A DNA stretch of 64,000 bases from Prinsepia uniflora (lineage: Eukaryota; Streptophyta; Magnoliopsida; Rosales; Rosaceae): NCBI GenBank assembly GCA_032719365.1, contig CM064873.1, forward strand, positions 37,487,742 through 37,551,741. The letters are read 5' to 3'. The translations under genes and the position numbers were made by a program. Below, piece after piece: positions 11,223 through 22,072 of the stretch. Positions within the stretch are counted from its first letter, which is position 1, and each line of letters starts with the position of its first letter. The notes under the pieces were generated by a model, which was given only the letters and a program-made list of their open reading frames with translations, searched no databases and was not told the DNA's origin.

Positions 11223-11769
11223 TTATATGTCATATATGTGGTGCAAACTCTCGAACCTATAATACTTTGACTTGTATAAAGAATTTGGGATATGTATGGT
11301 GCAACTCCTTAAGCTTGAAATCCAATAAGGCTAAGAACTTTCACTTTTGACTTGCGATTCTTGAATTACTTTTTCTATGCATTATCCTTTTTCAATCAAC
11401 CTACTCTTAATGCTATTTTCATCTTTAATCCAGGTTAACGAAGGGACTGTTACACAAAATCAGCTAAATGATGTTTGAAGTGAAAGGGCAGAACAAGTCA
11501 TAAAGTGGGTTTGACATCTTGGGCTCTATTTGAATTTCTAATTTTGCCTTTGGTTTTCATGTATGTTATGAGTATTTATCAAATTTCTAACATGGACATG
11601 TGGTGTGAGGAGCATGAATCATTATATGAGTAGCCTTCACTAAGAATTGATATGTTGGATTTGATAATTATTGGTAGTGTCATGGAATTGTAAGCACAAT
11701 ATTTAGTTAATATGAATTAAAGTTTTCTCTTACACATTTATATAATTATTGTTGCTTTTTTTAGTCTTC
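11223..11769. other. Non-coding stretch after the COPB2 copy
   Basis: AT-rich intron-like sequence. A possible acceptor (CCAG) at 11431-11434 precedes a short open stretch, but I could not match it to COPB2. Nothing else is supported. Confidence 0.4.
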
Positions 11770-12228
11770 TAGAACTAGGGAATAAATGCAAGGTGATGCC
11801 AAATAAAAAAAAACCTACAAAAAGATTTAAATAACTAATATTAATAGTTTATAATAACATCTGCATGTATGTAATATTTGAAGCCTTAAGGAAAAATTAG
11901 CATCATCTTAAATATATATGGTGAAACTATAACAATAAAATAACATCCTTTTTTATAAGGGGACTGATGCCATTGTGAATGTTATCAGTCGTTAAGAAAA
12001 AATTGATGCTATTGTGTACATTAGATATCGAAAGTCAATGCATTTAGTCCATTTAGAAAGATCATAAGCATCAGATATTAGTAAAAATCGATGTTGTATG
12101 TGGAATACATGTTAGTTAAAAACTGAAGTGTATTCCTATAGAAACGGCATCATGTCCCAATAATTCGGTTTAAATGCCCATTAGACTTCGGTTTTTCACC
12201 GAAGTCTATGACCAAATTTGGCGTAGTG
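11770..12228 (-). mobile_element. Terminal region of a CACTA-type DNA transposon
   Basis: On the minus strand the end reads CACTACGCCAAATTTGG at 12228, the form of a CACTA-superfamily terminus (CACTA plus a short terminal repeat). The 450 bases inside it repeat GCATCA/TGATGC-type motifs in both orientations (11797, 11900, 11966, 12004, 12069, 12149), as expected of subterminal binding-site repeats. No transposase is visible and no opposite terminus was found, so the element is either non-autonomous or cut. The COPB2 copy lies directly inside it, which fits a gene-capturing CACTA. Confidence 0.6.
12182..12208. repeat. Perfect 11-bp hairpin next to the CACTA terminus
   Basis: TAGACTTCGGT (12182-12192) pairs fully with ACCGAAGTCTA (12198-12208) around a 5-base loop, 20 bases inside the terminus. 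Palindromes of this kind are common in subterminal regions of CACTA elements. Confidence 0.85.
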
Positions 12229-14123
12229 AGTACCAAATTCTAGGGCCAAATTCCAGGACCTTTGGGGCACATTAAGACCGAGTTCCAGCCCCAAAGGACC
12301 AGTCCGCAAGGCCCAGAACCAGCCCCAAAGTCCAGCCCGCAAGATCCAATTTTTAGTAACAAATTCTAGCTCTAAGGCCCATGGCCCAGCCCGTGCACTT
12401 GTTCACTCGCTATGTAGCTGACTTCCATTCTTGCACCCTAGTTTCCTAATTAAGTTTAAACTCAAAAAGGAATAGAAGTGTGATCTGATCTTAAGGTTTA
12501 GGAATGGAATTTTGGCCCTATCTTTTAGGGATTTTGGGAACCATTTTAGGGAAGCACATCTAGGGTTAGCAAGGGGGGTTCCTCTCCTATTTAAACCCCA
12601 CATCTTGGCAGATTTGGAAAGTTCTTTTCATTCTCAAAAGAGAGTCGAAGCCCTGCCCAAACTCAGCCACACAACCTCACGGTTTCCAGCCCCTTACTCT
12701 CTTCATTTTTAGTCACAAACCCTCACAGTTTGTAGCCCCAAAACACTCCCGGTTTTCTATTTTATTTTCTGATTCTTGCAGTTATTTCTTTGTATGTTTT
12801 ATACTCTTACATTATCCTTGTAATTTCAATTCCACAGCACTTATTCCTTTACATTTTCATATTTATACTCTTGTTTCTTTACGGTTATTCATGCTTATGT
12901 TGAGTTGTTTTATGTTCATGTTCATATAGTAGTTTCTTATTGTTACTTGGATTCGTATTTAGTTCTTATTCTATTTCAACTTTTAGCATTATTTCCATTA
13001 CGATTTTGGTTTCATCCATTTAATGTTTATTTTTTTTACCTTTTTGGGGTCTTGAAAATCTTCCCAATGTTGGATTAGTTCTCTACGGATCTGAGATTCA
13101 AAGACTAGTTGCTTTGCACTCCTAGATTCCAATACTCAGAAGGTGACTTTCTCGTGGAGGATCATCCTTCCTTCGATTTACTTAGTTATTTCATTCTTTT
13201 ATTTCCGTTAATTTAATATCCATTATACTTATGCTTATGATTATTCTTGTGTTTCATGTTCATTATAACTCTTGTTTCTATTGTCATTTATTGCTTTACT
13301 TTCTATTGCTATGTTCATTTCAATTATACCTTTTAATTTTGAGCATGTGTGAGTAGTCCCTAGAGGTTAGGGCTACTTGAAGCCCATATCATGAATTATT
13401 GTTAATTGTCTTTGTTGGTTAATCTTCATCATGTGTTAGAATTGAATCAATCTACTATGCTTAATAACCTCATTGGATTGTATGTAAGAGTAGCTAACTT
13501 ATATGCATGAAAACGTAGATGACATGTGCTAAGTTAGATCACCACATCTATCTAGTTAATGTAAGCATCAAGATTAAAAAGTGGACTTTTAGTTGTAGAT
13601 TGAATATGTGAAACCTGAGCATATTTATATTCTTAGGCTAATATGGTGTCATCAAATCCTTTTTGTGTGTATTGCATCACCAAAACATGTGGTAGGTTCC
13701 CGAGAGCATATGCCCTGCCTCGAGAACATAACTATGAATGGATAAAAGTGTTTAATGAGCATATGCCCTTCCCTAAGCACGGGCACCTAATCTGTGCACT
13801 TAATGAAGATGGCTAATAAGGACTAAAGATAATAACAAGTGGTAGGTTGGAAGGTAACCTTAACCTATCTCTAAAAGCAACTTATACAGTTTAGTAATCA
13901 CTTCACTTGCAAATCGAGCAATTAAGCGATAACCCCCCTTGCATTTACATCTCACCTAAGTCAACAGAAACTAAACTGAAGTGGACACTTTTGAACAAGT
14001 CTCTGTGGAATTCGACCTTTGAATATCACTATACTCTTAAAACGACTTGTGAACTTGCAAAGATATTACAGATGGATACCATGTCTTGCATAATCATTAT
14101 TGTGTTCAACTTAACTTCCACCA
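12229..14123 (+). mobile_element. Athila 5' LTR (truncated at its start)
   Basis: From 12231 it matches the right LTR from about 62105, including the CCAAATTCCAGG phrases, the AAAAAGGAATAGAAGTGTGA block (12475 and 62340) and CTATTTAAACCCC, a probable TATA region at 12589. About 250 bases found at the start of the right LTR (61857-62105) are missing; a CACTA terminus abuts the break. The end is set at about 14123, a few bases before the primer site. Confidence 0.85.
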
Positions 14124-14129
14124 AGTTTT

Positions 14130-14147
14130 TGGCACCGTTGTCGGGGA
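14130..14147 (+). other. Primer binding site, tRNA-Asp type
   Basis: TGGCACCGTTGTCGGGGA resembles the plant Athila/Tat primer site TGGCGCCGTTGCCGGGGA, complementary to the 3' end of tRNA-Asp, with two changes that are both C to T or equivalent. It lies just after the left LTR. Confidence 0.8.
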
Positions 14148-14341
14148 CTTGTCCCTCAACGGTGTCCATTCGTTTAAAACTTTTGACTTAGTTTTCTTTT
14201 TTTTAGGTACCCTGCATGAGCTCAACTCTAGGATACCACCTAGGGTCAAGTTCAGGCTCCATTTCACCAACCAGGATCACGTCCACCCCTTCATCACACA
14301 GTTCTTTGGTTCACGGGAGCCCAACCCATTAACCAGGATAC

Positions 14342-15055
14342 ATGGCCGAGCCACCACCTGAGAGGCCAGTCGTGGGGCCACCAGCTCCTCGGCTTTTGAT
14401 GGATTATGCAACAACTCACGTTTTAGAGGAACAGTTCCCTATCGTGCTCCCCGAGAGCACGGTAGCGAACTTCGAGCTAAAGTCAGGTACAACTCATGTG
14501 CTCCCTGCTTTTAAAGGTTTAGAAGGTGAGGACCCCTCACCTACATATTAAGGAGTTTATTCAAGTATGTTCCACACTTTGGATAAACGAAATTACTGAG
14601 AATGAGATTAGGCTCAGATTGTTCCAATTGTCCCTTAAGGATAGAGCGAAGGCTTGGTTTCATTCCCTAGCCTCAGCTTCTATCCACACTTGGTGAGACT
14701 TGACCTCCAAGTTTACATTCATTATTATCCAATGAAGAAAACTAATAAAGTGGAAGGCCAAAATCATGAACCCTCGACAATTCTTTGATGAGGCATTTTA
14801 TGAATACTGGGAAAGGTTTAATGAAATGTTGAGAGCCTGCCCCCACCACAGCATTGCTAATGAGCGCCTCATGATGTATTTCTACGGGCTGCTCAGTACG
14901 GGGAATAGGAACTTAGTGGACTCCCAAACTCAGGATATCATGGAAAGTACCACTGAGCAAGCCCCGATGGCTTTCGAGCGCGTAGCTCAAAGAGAGAAGA
15001 GGTTCAGCTATTGGGGACACTCTTCCAAACCCCAACCGGAGCTCCCAGGGTTCAC
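14342..15055 (+). pseudogene. Athila gag, N-terminal part
   Basis: This is the capsid part of the structural polyprotein. It starts MAEPPPERPVVGPPAPR at 14342, with FELKSGTTHVLPAFKGLEGE following. After a frameshift near 14535 come EFIQVCSTL, LRLFQLSLKDRAKAWFHSL and SIHTWSDLTSKF. A second shift or stop lies near 14735, and then FDEAFYEYWERFNEMLRACP and LMMYFYGLLSTGNRNLVDS. The AWF..L, WERF.E.LRACPHH and FY.GL...NR wording is diagnostic for Athila gag. The frame is lost near 15055, where a minus-strand integrase piece begins; gag resumes at 24373. Confidence 0.85.
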
Positions 15056-15056
15056 T

Positions 15057-15146
15057 CTTCCAACACAAGGGTGTTCTATACTGTCGTCCATACAAAGCTT
15101 CATAGGGGGCCATTCTAATGTTCGCCTGGTAGCTGTTATTATACAT
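15057..15146 (-). pseudogene. Gypsy integrase fragment, inverted
   Basis: The minus strand encodes YNNSYQANIRMAPYEALYGR and then QYRTPLCW, the conserved end of the Ty3/gypsy integrase core. It is probably the missing continuation of the integrase at 17648-18065, which is also on minus: the plus-strand LTR F lies between the two halves. About 90 residues that should lie between the halves are gone. Confidence 0.8.
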
Positions 15147-15147
15147 G

Positions 15148-15205
15148 ATTATTGTTGGAGAGGAACATCCAAATTTCGGGGACGAAATTCTTTAAGGGGG
15201 CAGGT
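15148..15205 (+). other. 3' internal end and polypurine tract of LTR F
   Basis: CAAATTTCGGGGACGAAATT is the conserved Tekay 3' internal motif. It leads into AAGGGGGCAGGT (15194-15205), a polypurine tract directly before the LTR start at 15206. Element C (40030-40075, minus) and elements A and B carry equivalent wording. Everything 5' of this in element F has been lost. Confidence 0.8.
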
Positions 15206-17647
15206 TGTGACGACCTAGAAATTCGAAAAAGGAAAATTTGGAAAAATTGGAAAGAAAAGACGATTTTTCCCTTGGTTATAAGGGCCGAAAGTTGACTTCT
15301 TGTTCGGGATGCCTTTTGGACTTTTGGCCATGACCGTTGGGTAGGTCCCGAGACGCTGAATCCATAAACATGCGGCATGCATCAATCAGAGGTCGGATGT
15401 GAATGTTACGGGTCTGCGAAGGCTAAGGGCATTTTGGTAATTATACAAGGAAGGGCAAATGGTAATTTGGGGCAGCAGGGTGCATTTGACGGTTAATTGG
15501 CTGATTCAGCCATGTGGGTGAGTCAGGTGGGTATTTAAGTGACATATGTCACTTGCTAATTGAGATTGGTGGCAATTGTTGCTGTTTGAAATCAAAATAA
15601 GGCTAAAGGATAAAACATAACTATATTCATGGTTGATCATCAGACAACAGAGAGAAACGAATTAAAACAACACCAGGGACAGGGAGATTGAACGGGATAT
15701 CCAGCGAGGAAAAGAAGGGAACTTGAATGGTGAGTGCTGAACTTCGAACTCAGTTGGACCCAAACTCAAAACCCTGAAAACCCTCAAAGAAACTTAAGTA
15801 CAAATTTGAATTTGTGGACATCCCTGAGTGAAATTGACCTTGGATTAAGGTTATTGAGTTCAAACCGAGTCGAACCCAATTAAACTTGAAGGGAATTGAG
15901 GTCGTTTTAGGCTGGAACAGAGGGGATGAAGACTTTGGATTTTTGAACTTGAGTCGAGCAATTGGAGGGATTGAAGGATGAAATTGAGGTTGGAAATATA
16001 CTTAGAAGAGTCCTACGAAGCTGTTAGCTGGATCAATTGAAAGAAAACGGGACAAATTGGTAGACTACGATGGATGAACAGAGCTCGACTGTTCTTCGAG
16101 AAATCGATATCGAACTGAGGAATGGAGGAATTGATGCAGAATTGATGGGGATCCAATCGGGTTGCTTCGCGGGTTGCAAGATCCGTTTATCCGTTCAACA
16201 GGTGGGAGAGACGACGTTGTAGCATGCGCGTGGGTTTCACGCGCAGCCACTCACGGCGGCCCGTAAGGGCACGTGGGTACGATTCCCGAGGTGTGGTCAA
16301 CATGACTTTTGTTCTATTTAATGTAATGAACATTTTAGCGTTGGTTTCAAGTCAATCAGACACCATTTCGATATTGTTTCGAGGGTCCGAAGGTTTATGT
16401 TACGTTTTTAATTCGTCATTAATTCCCGGAAAATTATGAGAAATTAATATGATGTTAATTAAGTTATGAGTGACCCTGAATAATGATTTTGGACAGGATT
16501 CAAGATTCCTGGAAAGTACCAGAAATTATGGAAACGCATGCAGCTCGGAAAACGAGCGGTTTGGACGGTGTGTGAGTGGACGTTTGTTTTATAAATTGAT
16601 ATGCATTCATAGTTAAATGTTTTACATGATTTATTGCATGATTTGATTTACAATGATTTGGCATGATTATTTCTGGATTTAAATGATTATTTTAATCAGT
16701 GTTTTGGGCACATTTTACGAGGAAAGTACAATTGATGATTTTGGGCTAGGCCTGGGATGTTAAAAGGATGTTTTGAATTATATTGTGAGTTAAAGATGAT
16801 TTTATGGAATTGAATGATTTTCGGATATGATATTACAGATTTACGTGCATTGAATTATTTAATGATTTTTCGGATTTACGAGAAATGAGATTTGGGCTTG
16901 AGACCCCGTGTTAAATGGTTTTGACGTGGTTTTAACGATGATTTTGAAATAAAGATTTTGATTTTGTATTTATGTTCAGTGCCCCCAGATGTGTAATTCC
17001 TGGGTAGACTTCGGATGTGTTATTCCCGAAATGACTCCGGATGTGTAATTCCCGGAGGGACTCCGGATACGTAATTCCCGAAGGGACTCCCGATGCTTAA
17101 TTCCCGAAGGGACCATATGTGTAATTTCCGGTGAGGTTGGATTTGTAATTCCCAGCAGGGCTGGACGTGCAATTCCCAGCAGGATGATAACTCTGGATGT
17201 GTAATTCCCAGAGGACCCTCATATTTGTAATTCCCGAGTTATGTGCTTTCTTTTATGATAAAATGGTTTTATGAAATGATTCATATGTTTGGCTTGAAAG
17301 GCGGGATTTGATACTTTTCATGTGATTTGGCTAGAAAGCCGGTGATTGTTATTCATATGTTGATTCTATGCATGCATGGTTTGATAACTGAAGGGTAAAT
17401 GATGTATTTTGAAATGTGTTTTAAATGATATTATTTTTGTCCACTCACACCTTTCCTGTTTTGATGACCCTCCAGGTCGTGGCACGACGTTCGGGGTTGA
17501 TCGAGAGGTGGGGGCATGAGTGGAAATTAGTGCAGTTATCCCTTATCTAACAAGTGCTGAGGGGTAGTTTCGGGACTTCAGTTGACTTGTCAGACGGGAG
17601 CAGGACCGGGAACGGTTATCAAAGTCCAGTTGGGATGGGCCTTGTCA
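15206..17647 (+). mobile_element. Tekay-type LTR F (2.44 kb)
   Basis: It starts TGTGACGACCTAGAAATTCG and ends GGATGGGCCTTGTCA. A polypurine tract precedes it, so it is a 3' LTR, not a solo LTR. Same family as the inverted LTR at 317-2214. It has a donor-like ATG/GTGAGT at 15730, the GCGCGTGGGTTTCACGCGC block at 16225, the core block at 16300-16400, a minisatellite at 16980-17235, and an acceptor-like CCCTCCAG ending at 17475. Its right edge touches integrase codons of the minus-strand element G. Confidence 0.85.
16980..17235 (+). repeat. LTR-internal minisatellite, GTAATTCCCG-type unit
   Basis: About ten imperfect units of 22-30 bases share GGATGTGTAATTCCCGAAGG-like wording. They stand at the place where other LTRs here carry the GAGGCCCA unit, so position is conserved although the unit is not. 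Confidence 0.8.
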
Positions 17648-18065
17648 ATACTGGGTCATCCTAAAGTTCTCTCGCACTGGCAAGAAATGTGCTGACTTTG
17701 TGATCCTATCCATAATCACCCATACGCCATCATGGCCTTTTTGCGTCCTGGGAAGTTTAAACACAAAATCCATGGTCAGATGATCCCACTTCCATTCAGG
17801 GATCAGCAATGGTTGCATCGCTCCATGCGATCTATGTCGCTCGGCTTTCACTTGCTGACATATTAAACAATGACTAACATACTCAACAATCTCACGCTTC
17901 ATACCAGACCACCAGTAATGTTTACGGAGCGTACGGTACATCTTGGTTCCACGAGGATGCATAGCATAGGCTGAACTATGAGCCTCTTCAAGAATCTCTT
18001 TCTTTAGTGCTGCATCCTCAAGTACACACAACCAGTCTTCCTTTATTAAGGCTCCATCCTCACGA
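17648..18065 (-). pseudogene. Element G integrase, zinc-binding and core start
   Basis: The enzyme joins retrotransposon DNA to the chromosome. The open frame (17645-18031, minus) has the HHCC zinc-binding region (H in EEAHSSAYAMHPRG, C in HCLICQQVK), then WKWDHLTMDFV with the first catalytic Asp, and GVWVIMDRITKSAHFLPV. It stops at LTR F after FRMTQY; the later core lies in part at 15057-15146. On the other side, the chimeric LTR at 18066 cuts it from RNase H. Confidence 0.88.
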
Positions 18066-19029
18066 TGTCAAGACCCGTCCTAATCCTCCCGGGATTAACG
18101 GGGGACGCTCCTAATCCCGTCTGACACGGAGTGTCAGACCAAGGAAAATTTCAACCTTTAGCCCGAAGGCTTCTAGAGTACGCCAGGATCCGGAGGAGGT
18201 ATGTGATGCCTCGGTCTTTGCTACAGTCCGCACCGTATTCAACCTGAAGGGCATTCAAAACAGAAAGACTATGAGTGGACAAAAAGCAATAAGTTTAGTA
18301 AAAACACATTTCATAAAGACCTTTATACCCTTCACTAAAAAGCATGCATGCATAGTAAAACCATTTAACAATGACATATGTTGAAACAACCACATCCATA
18401 CGGGCTCCTGCCCAAAATCATTTACAGAAAACCATAACATAGTCAACATATGTGGGATCTCAGCCCAAATCCATTTATCATCATAAAACACAATTTCGCA
18501 AACCAATTGAAATCATGTTTATCCATATATTTCATATCACCAATCCCGTCACGGTAATCTAGAGCTACGCGCGTGCTACCCGGGGTCTCAAACCCAAGTC
18601 TCTCCAGGGTCCACCCAGGTTAATGTCTGTAGATCAATGACCCTCCCTGGAGGTTATAAACCATAGCCTTTCTGAGAGTAAGCAACCCAACGGGGGCGAC
18701 TTCACTCAGTCAGTGCTCCGTGACTACTCGGGGGTCCACCTAGGCTAACTACCCTCCTCGGAGGAGACAATTTATATATAAAGTATGGTATACGAAAAAA
18801 ACTTTTAAGGATTCATGTCCGGCCCCCATAAACCGTCATGAATCATAAAACGTTTCAAGAGTTCATGCCAGTCTCCATAAACCGTCATGAACCATAAAAA
18901 CCTCCCGAAGGGTTTTGTTCCTGGGAGCTCCTGAAAAAAAAACCGTGAGGGCAAGGGCAAGAAGGCCCAAAACGGACAATATCATGCTAGATGAGTTGGG
19001 TCCTAACTGAGGAGGGTCGGGTCCTAACA
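18066..19029 (-). mobile_element. Chimeric gypsy/Cassandra LTR insertion
   Basis: The left end, TGTCAAGACCCGTCC, and the next 840 bases are the inverted second half of the solo-LTR family at 2508-5587 (splice-acceptor zone, ATGCATG, GTCACGG, GGAGGAGACAAT). From about 18925 the sequence instead matches the 3' part of a Cassandra LTR (AACCGTGAGGGC, then GGACAATATCATGCTAG) and ends GGGTCGGGTCCTAACA. The whole is flanked by a perfect target duplication CACGA (18061-18065 and 19030-19034), so both ends entered together. It disrupts element G between RNase H and integrase. Confidence 0.75.
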
Positions 19030-19034
19030 CACGA

Positions 19035-19560
19035 AGTCCGAAATCACGTCTCTCCCCAGCTTCAACCTAGATCCGAATGATTCCTAAAATAGGGCCTGAA
19101 ACTGAGCATCAATAAGTTGGTCGACAAGGACAGACCGTACATGGAAACTCACTAATAACGCTCCCTGACCATCAACAGCTAAAATCACTCTAGTTTTATG
19201 GAGTTCAACCAACAAAGGCAAGTGAATCATTCTCAAATGTGGCATTGAAATTGCTGACTTCTGACTCAGGGCATCAGCTACCACATTAGCCTTCCTTGGA
19301 TGATACTCAATGATGCAATCATAATCCTTGATCAACTCCAACCATCGACGTTGTCTCATGTTCAGTTCTTTTGTGTGAAGTGATACTTTAAACTCTGATT
19401 ATTAGTAAAGATCCTGCACTTTTCACCATATAGATAATGTCTCCAAATTTTCAACGCATGTACAACTGTTGCAAGCTCCAAATCATGAGTGGGGTAATTC
19501 AATTCATAGAGTTTCAACTATCGAGAAGCAGCAATCAACCTTCCATGTTACATCAAAACA
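19035..19560 (-). pseudogene. Element G RNase H
   Basis: RNase H degrades the RNA strand during reverse transcription. The minus strand encodes MRQRRWLELIKDYDCIIEYH and PRKANVVADALSQKS (19255-19359), the C-terminal end of the domain, then the linker toward integrase. The YTDHQSL-like part lies at about 19380-19420 in another frame, so at least one frameshift splits the domain. Confidence 0.85.
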
Positions 19561-20560
19561 CACCACAGACCTTACAAGGAAGCATCACTATCTACCTCAA
19601 ATTCTCTACTATCGTCAGGAAGGGACAACACAGGAGAAGATGTCAATCGTCTCTTCAACTCCTGAAAACTTTGCTCACAATCCTCATCCCAAACAAATCT
19701 GACTCCCTTCCTAGTCACCCGTGTCAATGGCGCAGCAATGGTAGAAAATACATCTACGAAACGTCTGTAGTAACCAACTGACCTTAAGAAACTTCTGACC
19801 TCGGTGACTGTCTTTGGCTGTTCCCAATTTGTTACCGCTTCAATCTTTTGGGGATCTACGCTAATTCTTTCAGCTGAAATCACATGTCCCAAGAAACTAA
19901 CACTAGTCAACTAGAATTGACACTTACTAAGCTTCGCATATAGCTTATTCTTCTTTAGGGTGCTAAGCACCATCCTCAAGTGCTTTTCGTGTGCCTTCGC
20001 ACTCTTCGAGTATACAAAGATGTCATCAATGAAAACAATGACAAAACAATCCAGGTATGACCGAAACACTTGGTTCATGAAATCCATAACGCCATTAGTG
20101 CATTAGTTAAACCAAATGGCATCACTAAGAACTCATAGTGACCATACCAGATTCTAAAAGCTATTTTGGGTACATCCTCTTCTCTAACCTGCAACTGATG
20201 ATAACTGGAGCGATGATCGATCTTGGAAAAGTATCGAGATCCTCTCCACTGATCAAATAGGTCATCGATCCGAGGCAGGGGGTATTTATTCCTTATTGTC
20301 ACCTTAATTAATTGCCTGTAACCAATGCATAACCTCAAACTTCCATCATTCTTCCATACAAACAAGACCGAAGCTCTCCATAGAGACATACTCGGTCGAA
20401 TAAACCCCATATCTACCAGTTCTTGCAACTGTGCCTTCAATTCTTTTAACTCAGCCAGCGCCATGCGATAAGGTGTTTGGGAAATAGGTTGTGTACCTAG
20501 AATAAGATCAATAGTGAACTCAATATCTCGATGGGGTAGTAATCCCTCCAAATCCTACGG
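19561..20560 (-). pseudogene. Element G reverse transcriptase
   Basis: From 20551 downward: IEFTIDLILGTQPISQTPYR, then FIRPSMSLW, SLRLCIGYRQL (normally DYRQLN), YPLPRIDDLFDQWRG, FSKIDHRSSYHQLQVREED and FLVMPFGLTNA. After a break near 20075 the FVIVFIDDIFVYS-type active-site region follows in another frame (about 20000-20040). Then come VSFLGHVISAERISVDPQK and EVRSFLRSVGYYRRFVDVFS (19572-19910). At least two frameshifts; DYR and SGYH residues are altered (GYR, RSSYH). A second copy of the same region lies in opposite orientation at 22456-23375. Confidence 0.9.
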
Positions 20561-21014
20561 AAAAACATTTGGAAACTCCTACACAACCGGAATATCCTTT
20601 GCCTTTAACGGTACAGCCCATGTGTCAACCACATGAGCCAAATATCACTGGCACCCTTTCTTCAACAACTTGCTCGCTGTTAAAGCCGAGATCACACCAA
20701 TAGGAAATGTTCGCTGCTCTCCCTGAAAGGTAGTTTCTGCTAACCATGGACTCCGAAAAGTCACCTTCTTATCGAAACACTCGATATAAGCATGATGTAA
20801 TGTCAACCATATCACCACCTAGTGCGGACACCTCTCTATCTGCTAACAGTTTGCAACTTTTTGAGATAAAAGAATGAGTAGCCCCCGGATCTATCAAAGC
20901 ACGTACATCGTGACCAAAGATTGTAAGTATACCTGTCACCAAGCCAGGTGCTGCACGGCCCTCCTTCTGTTGTAACTGCAAACACTCGGGCCTGTGGTCC
21001 TGAAGATCGACCAC
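20561..21014 (-). pseudogene. Element G aspartic protease
   Basis: The protease cuts the gag-pol polyprotein. The minus strand encodes TGILTIFGHDVRALIDPGAT followed by HSFIS (about 20870-20940), the LIDPGATHSFIS form of the catalytic Asp motif in Tekay-type elements, then the link to RT with ILGMDWL-type wording degraded. A frameshift after LGGDMVDI ends the frame. Confidence 0.85.
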
Positions 21015-22043
21015 GACCCCTCAATCCACTGCTAGCTCCAGTACCTCCTCTAGTACTTGTTGTCCCAGAAACCGAAGCTGCACTCCGACCCTGCTCCACT
21101 GTACCTTGACCTGTGCCACCACCCTGTGGTAAAGATGCACACTCTCTCCGATAGTGGCTTCGATCTCCATTGAAGAAACAAATAACATTAGCAACATCCC
21201 GACTAAATCTGCCACTCTGTCTCCTTATAGACGCAACTGACGTCGTACTCGCTTGCGGGGTCGGTTGTGATCTAGATCCTCTGAACTCAGAACTCTAGAA
21301 ACTGCGAGGTCTACCAAACCGATCACCACTAGTGGATGAAGCTCCACTATAACTACCTCTCTTCCGGGTTCTCTGGCTCGATGATCCAGGAAACAAACGC
21401 TCTCAATGTCATTCACCACCTGAGAACTATGGACGTGCCAGCCAATTGGGCTCCACCAGTACTGCAGTATCAGCTAACTCTCTGAGGGTAGCAAAAGATC
21501 CGACCGTCACCATAACACGTATCTCGCCTCACAGGCCAAGCTCAAATTTGCGGAATTTCTCCACCTCAGTAGCTACAAATGCATGAGTAAAACGTGATAA
21601 CATCTGAAACTTTTACTCATACTCTGCCATTGACATGTTCCCCTGTAAGAGCTGTAGAAACTCTACCTCCTTAGTATCGCAAAATGAACAGGGATAATAC
21701 TACTCATCCCAACCTGACAGCTCTAGGGTATACCACCACTCATATGCGGCCCCATCCAGCAAAAAGGTGGCAAGAAAAACTCGATCCTCCGGAGGACATC
21801 GCATCACAGCAAAAATCCCCTCAAACCGTGTAATCCACCGGTGTGCTTCCTTAGGATCTGCCCCACCGCTAAACACAGTAGCACCAAGGCGCTAGGCTCA
21901 CTCGGTCGTGGCACTCGCAACATCTCTAGCAACGTCTTCTGCATGCCGTGGAGGGGGCTCACGTCTCTAAGGTATGACCGATCATTGTTCTGAAAGAGGC
22001 ATAAGTTAGTACAACAACCTAGGCACATCAAAATGCCAGACAC
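21015..22043 (-). pseudogene. Element G gag with zinc knuckle
   Basis: This is the structural protein. From 21960 downward: LGATVFSGGADPKEAHRW, EGIFAVMRCPPEDRVFLATF, LLDGAAYEWWYTLELSG, VEFLQLLQGNMSMAEYE and FQMLSRFTHAFVATEVEKF are recognisable, in that order, in a frame with several stops. The zinc knuckle at about 21140-21185 reads CFFNGDRSHYRREC, so the second Cys of CX2CX4HX4C is replaced by Asn. A Gly/Arg-rich segment follows. Order and wording match gag of element C. Confidence 0.85.
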
Positions 22044-22057
22044 AAACCGTCAACCTG

Positions 22058-22070
22058 TGCTCAGATACCA
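22058..22070 (-). other. Element G primer binding site, tRNA-iMet type
   Basis: On the minus strand TGGTATCTGAGCA starts two bases after the LTR end at 22073. The usual site is TGGTATCAGAGC, complementary to initiator tRNA-Met; one base differs. Confidence 0.8.
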
Positions 22071-22072
22071 AT

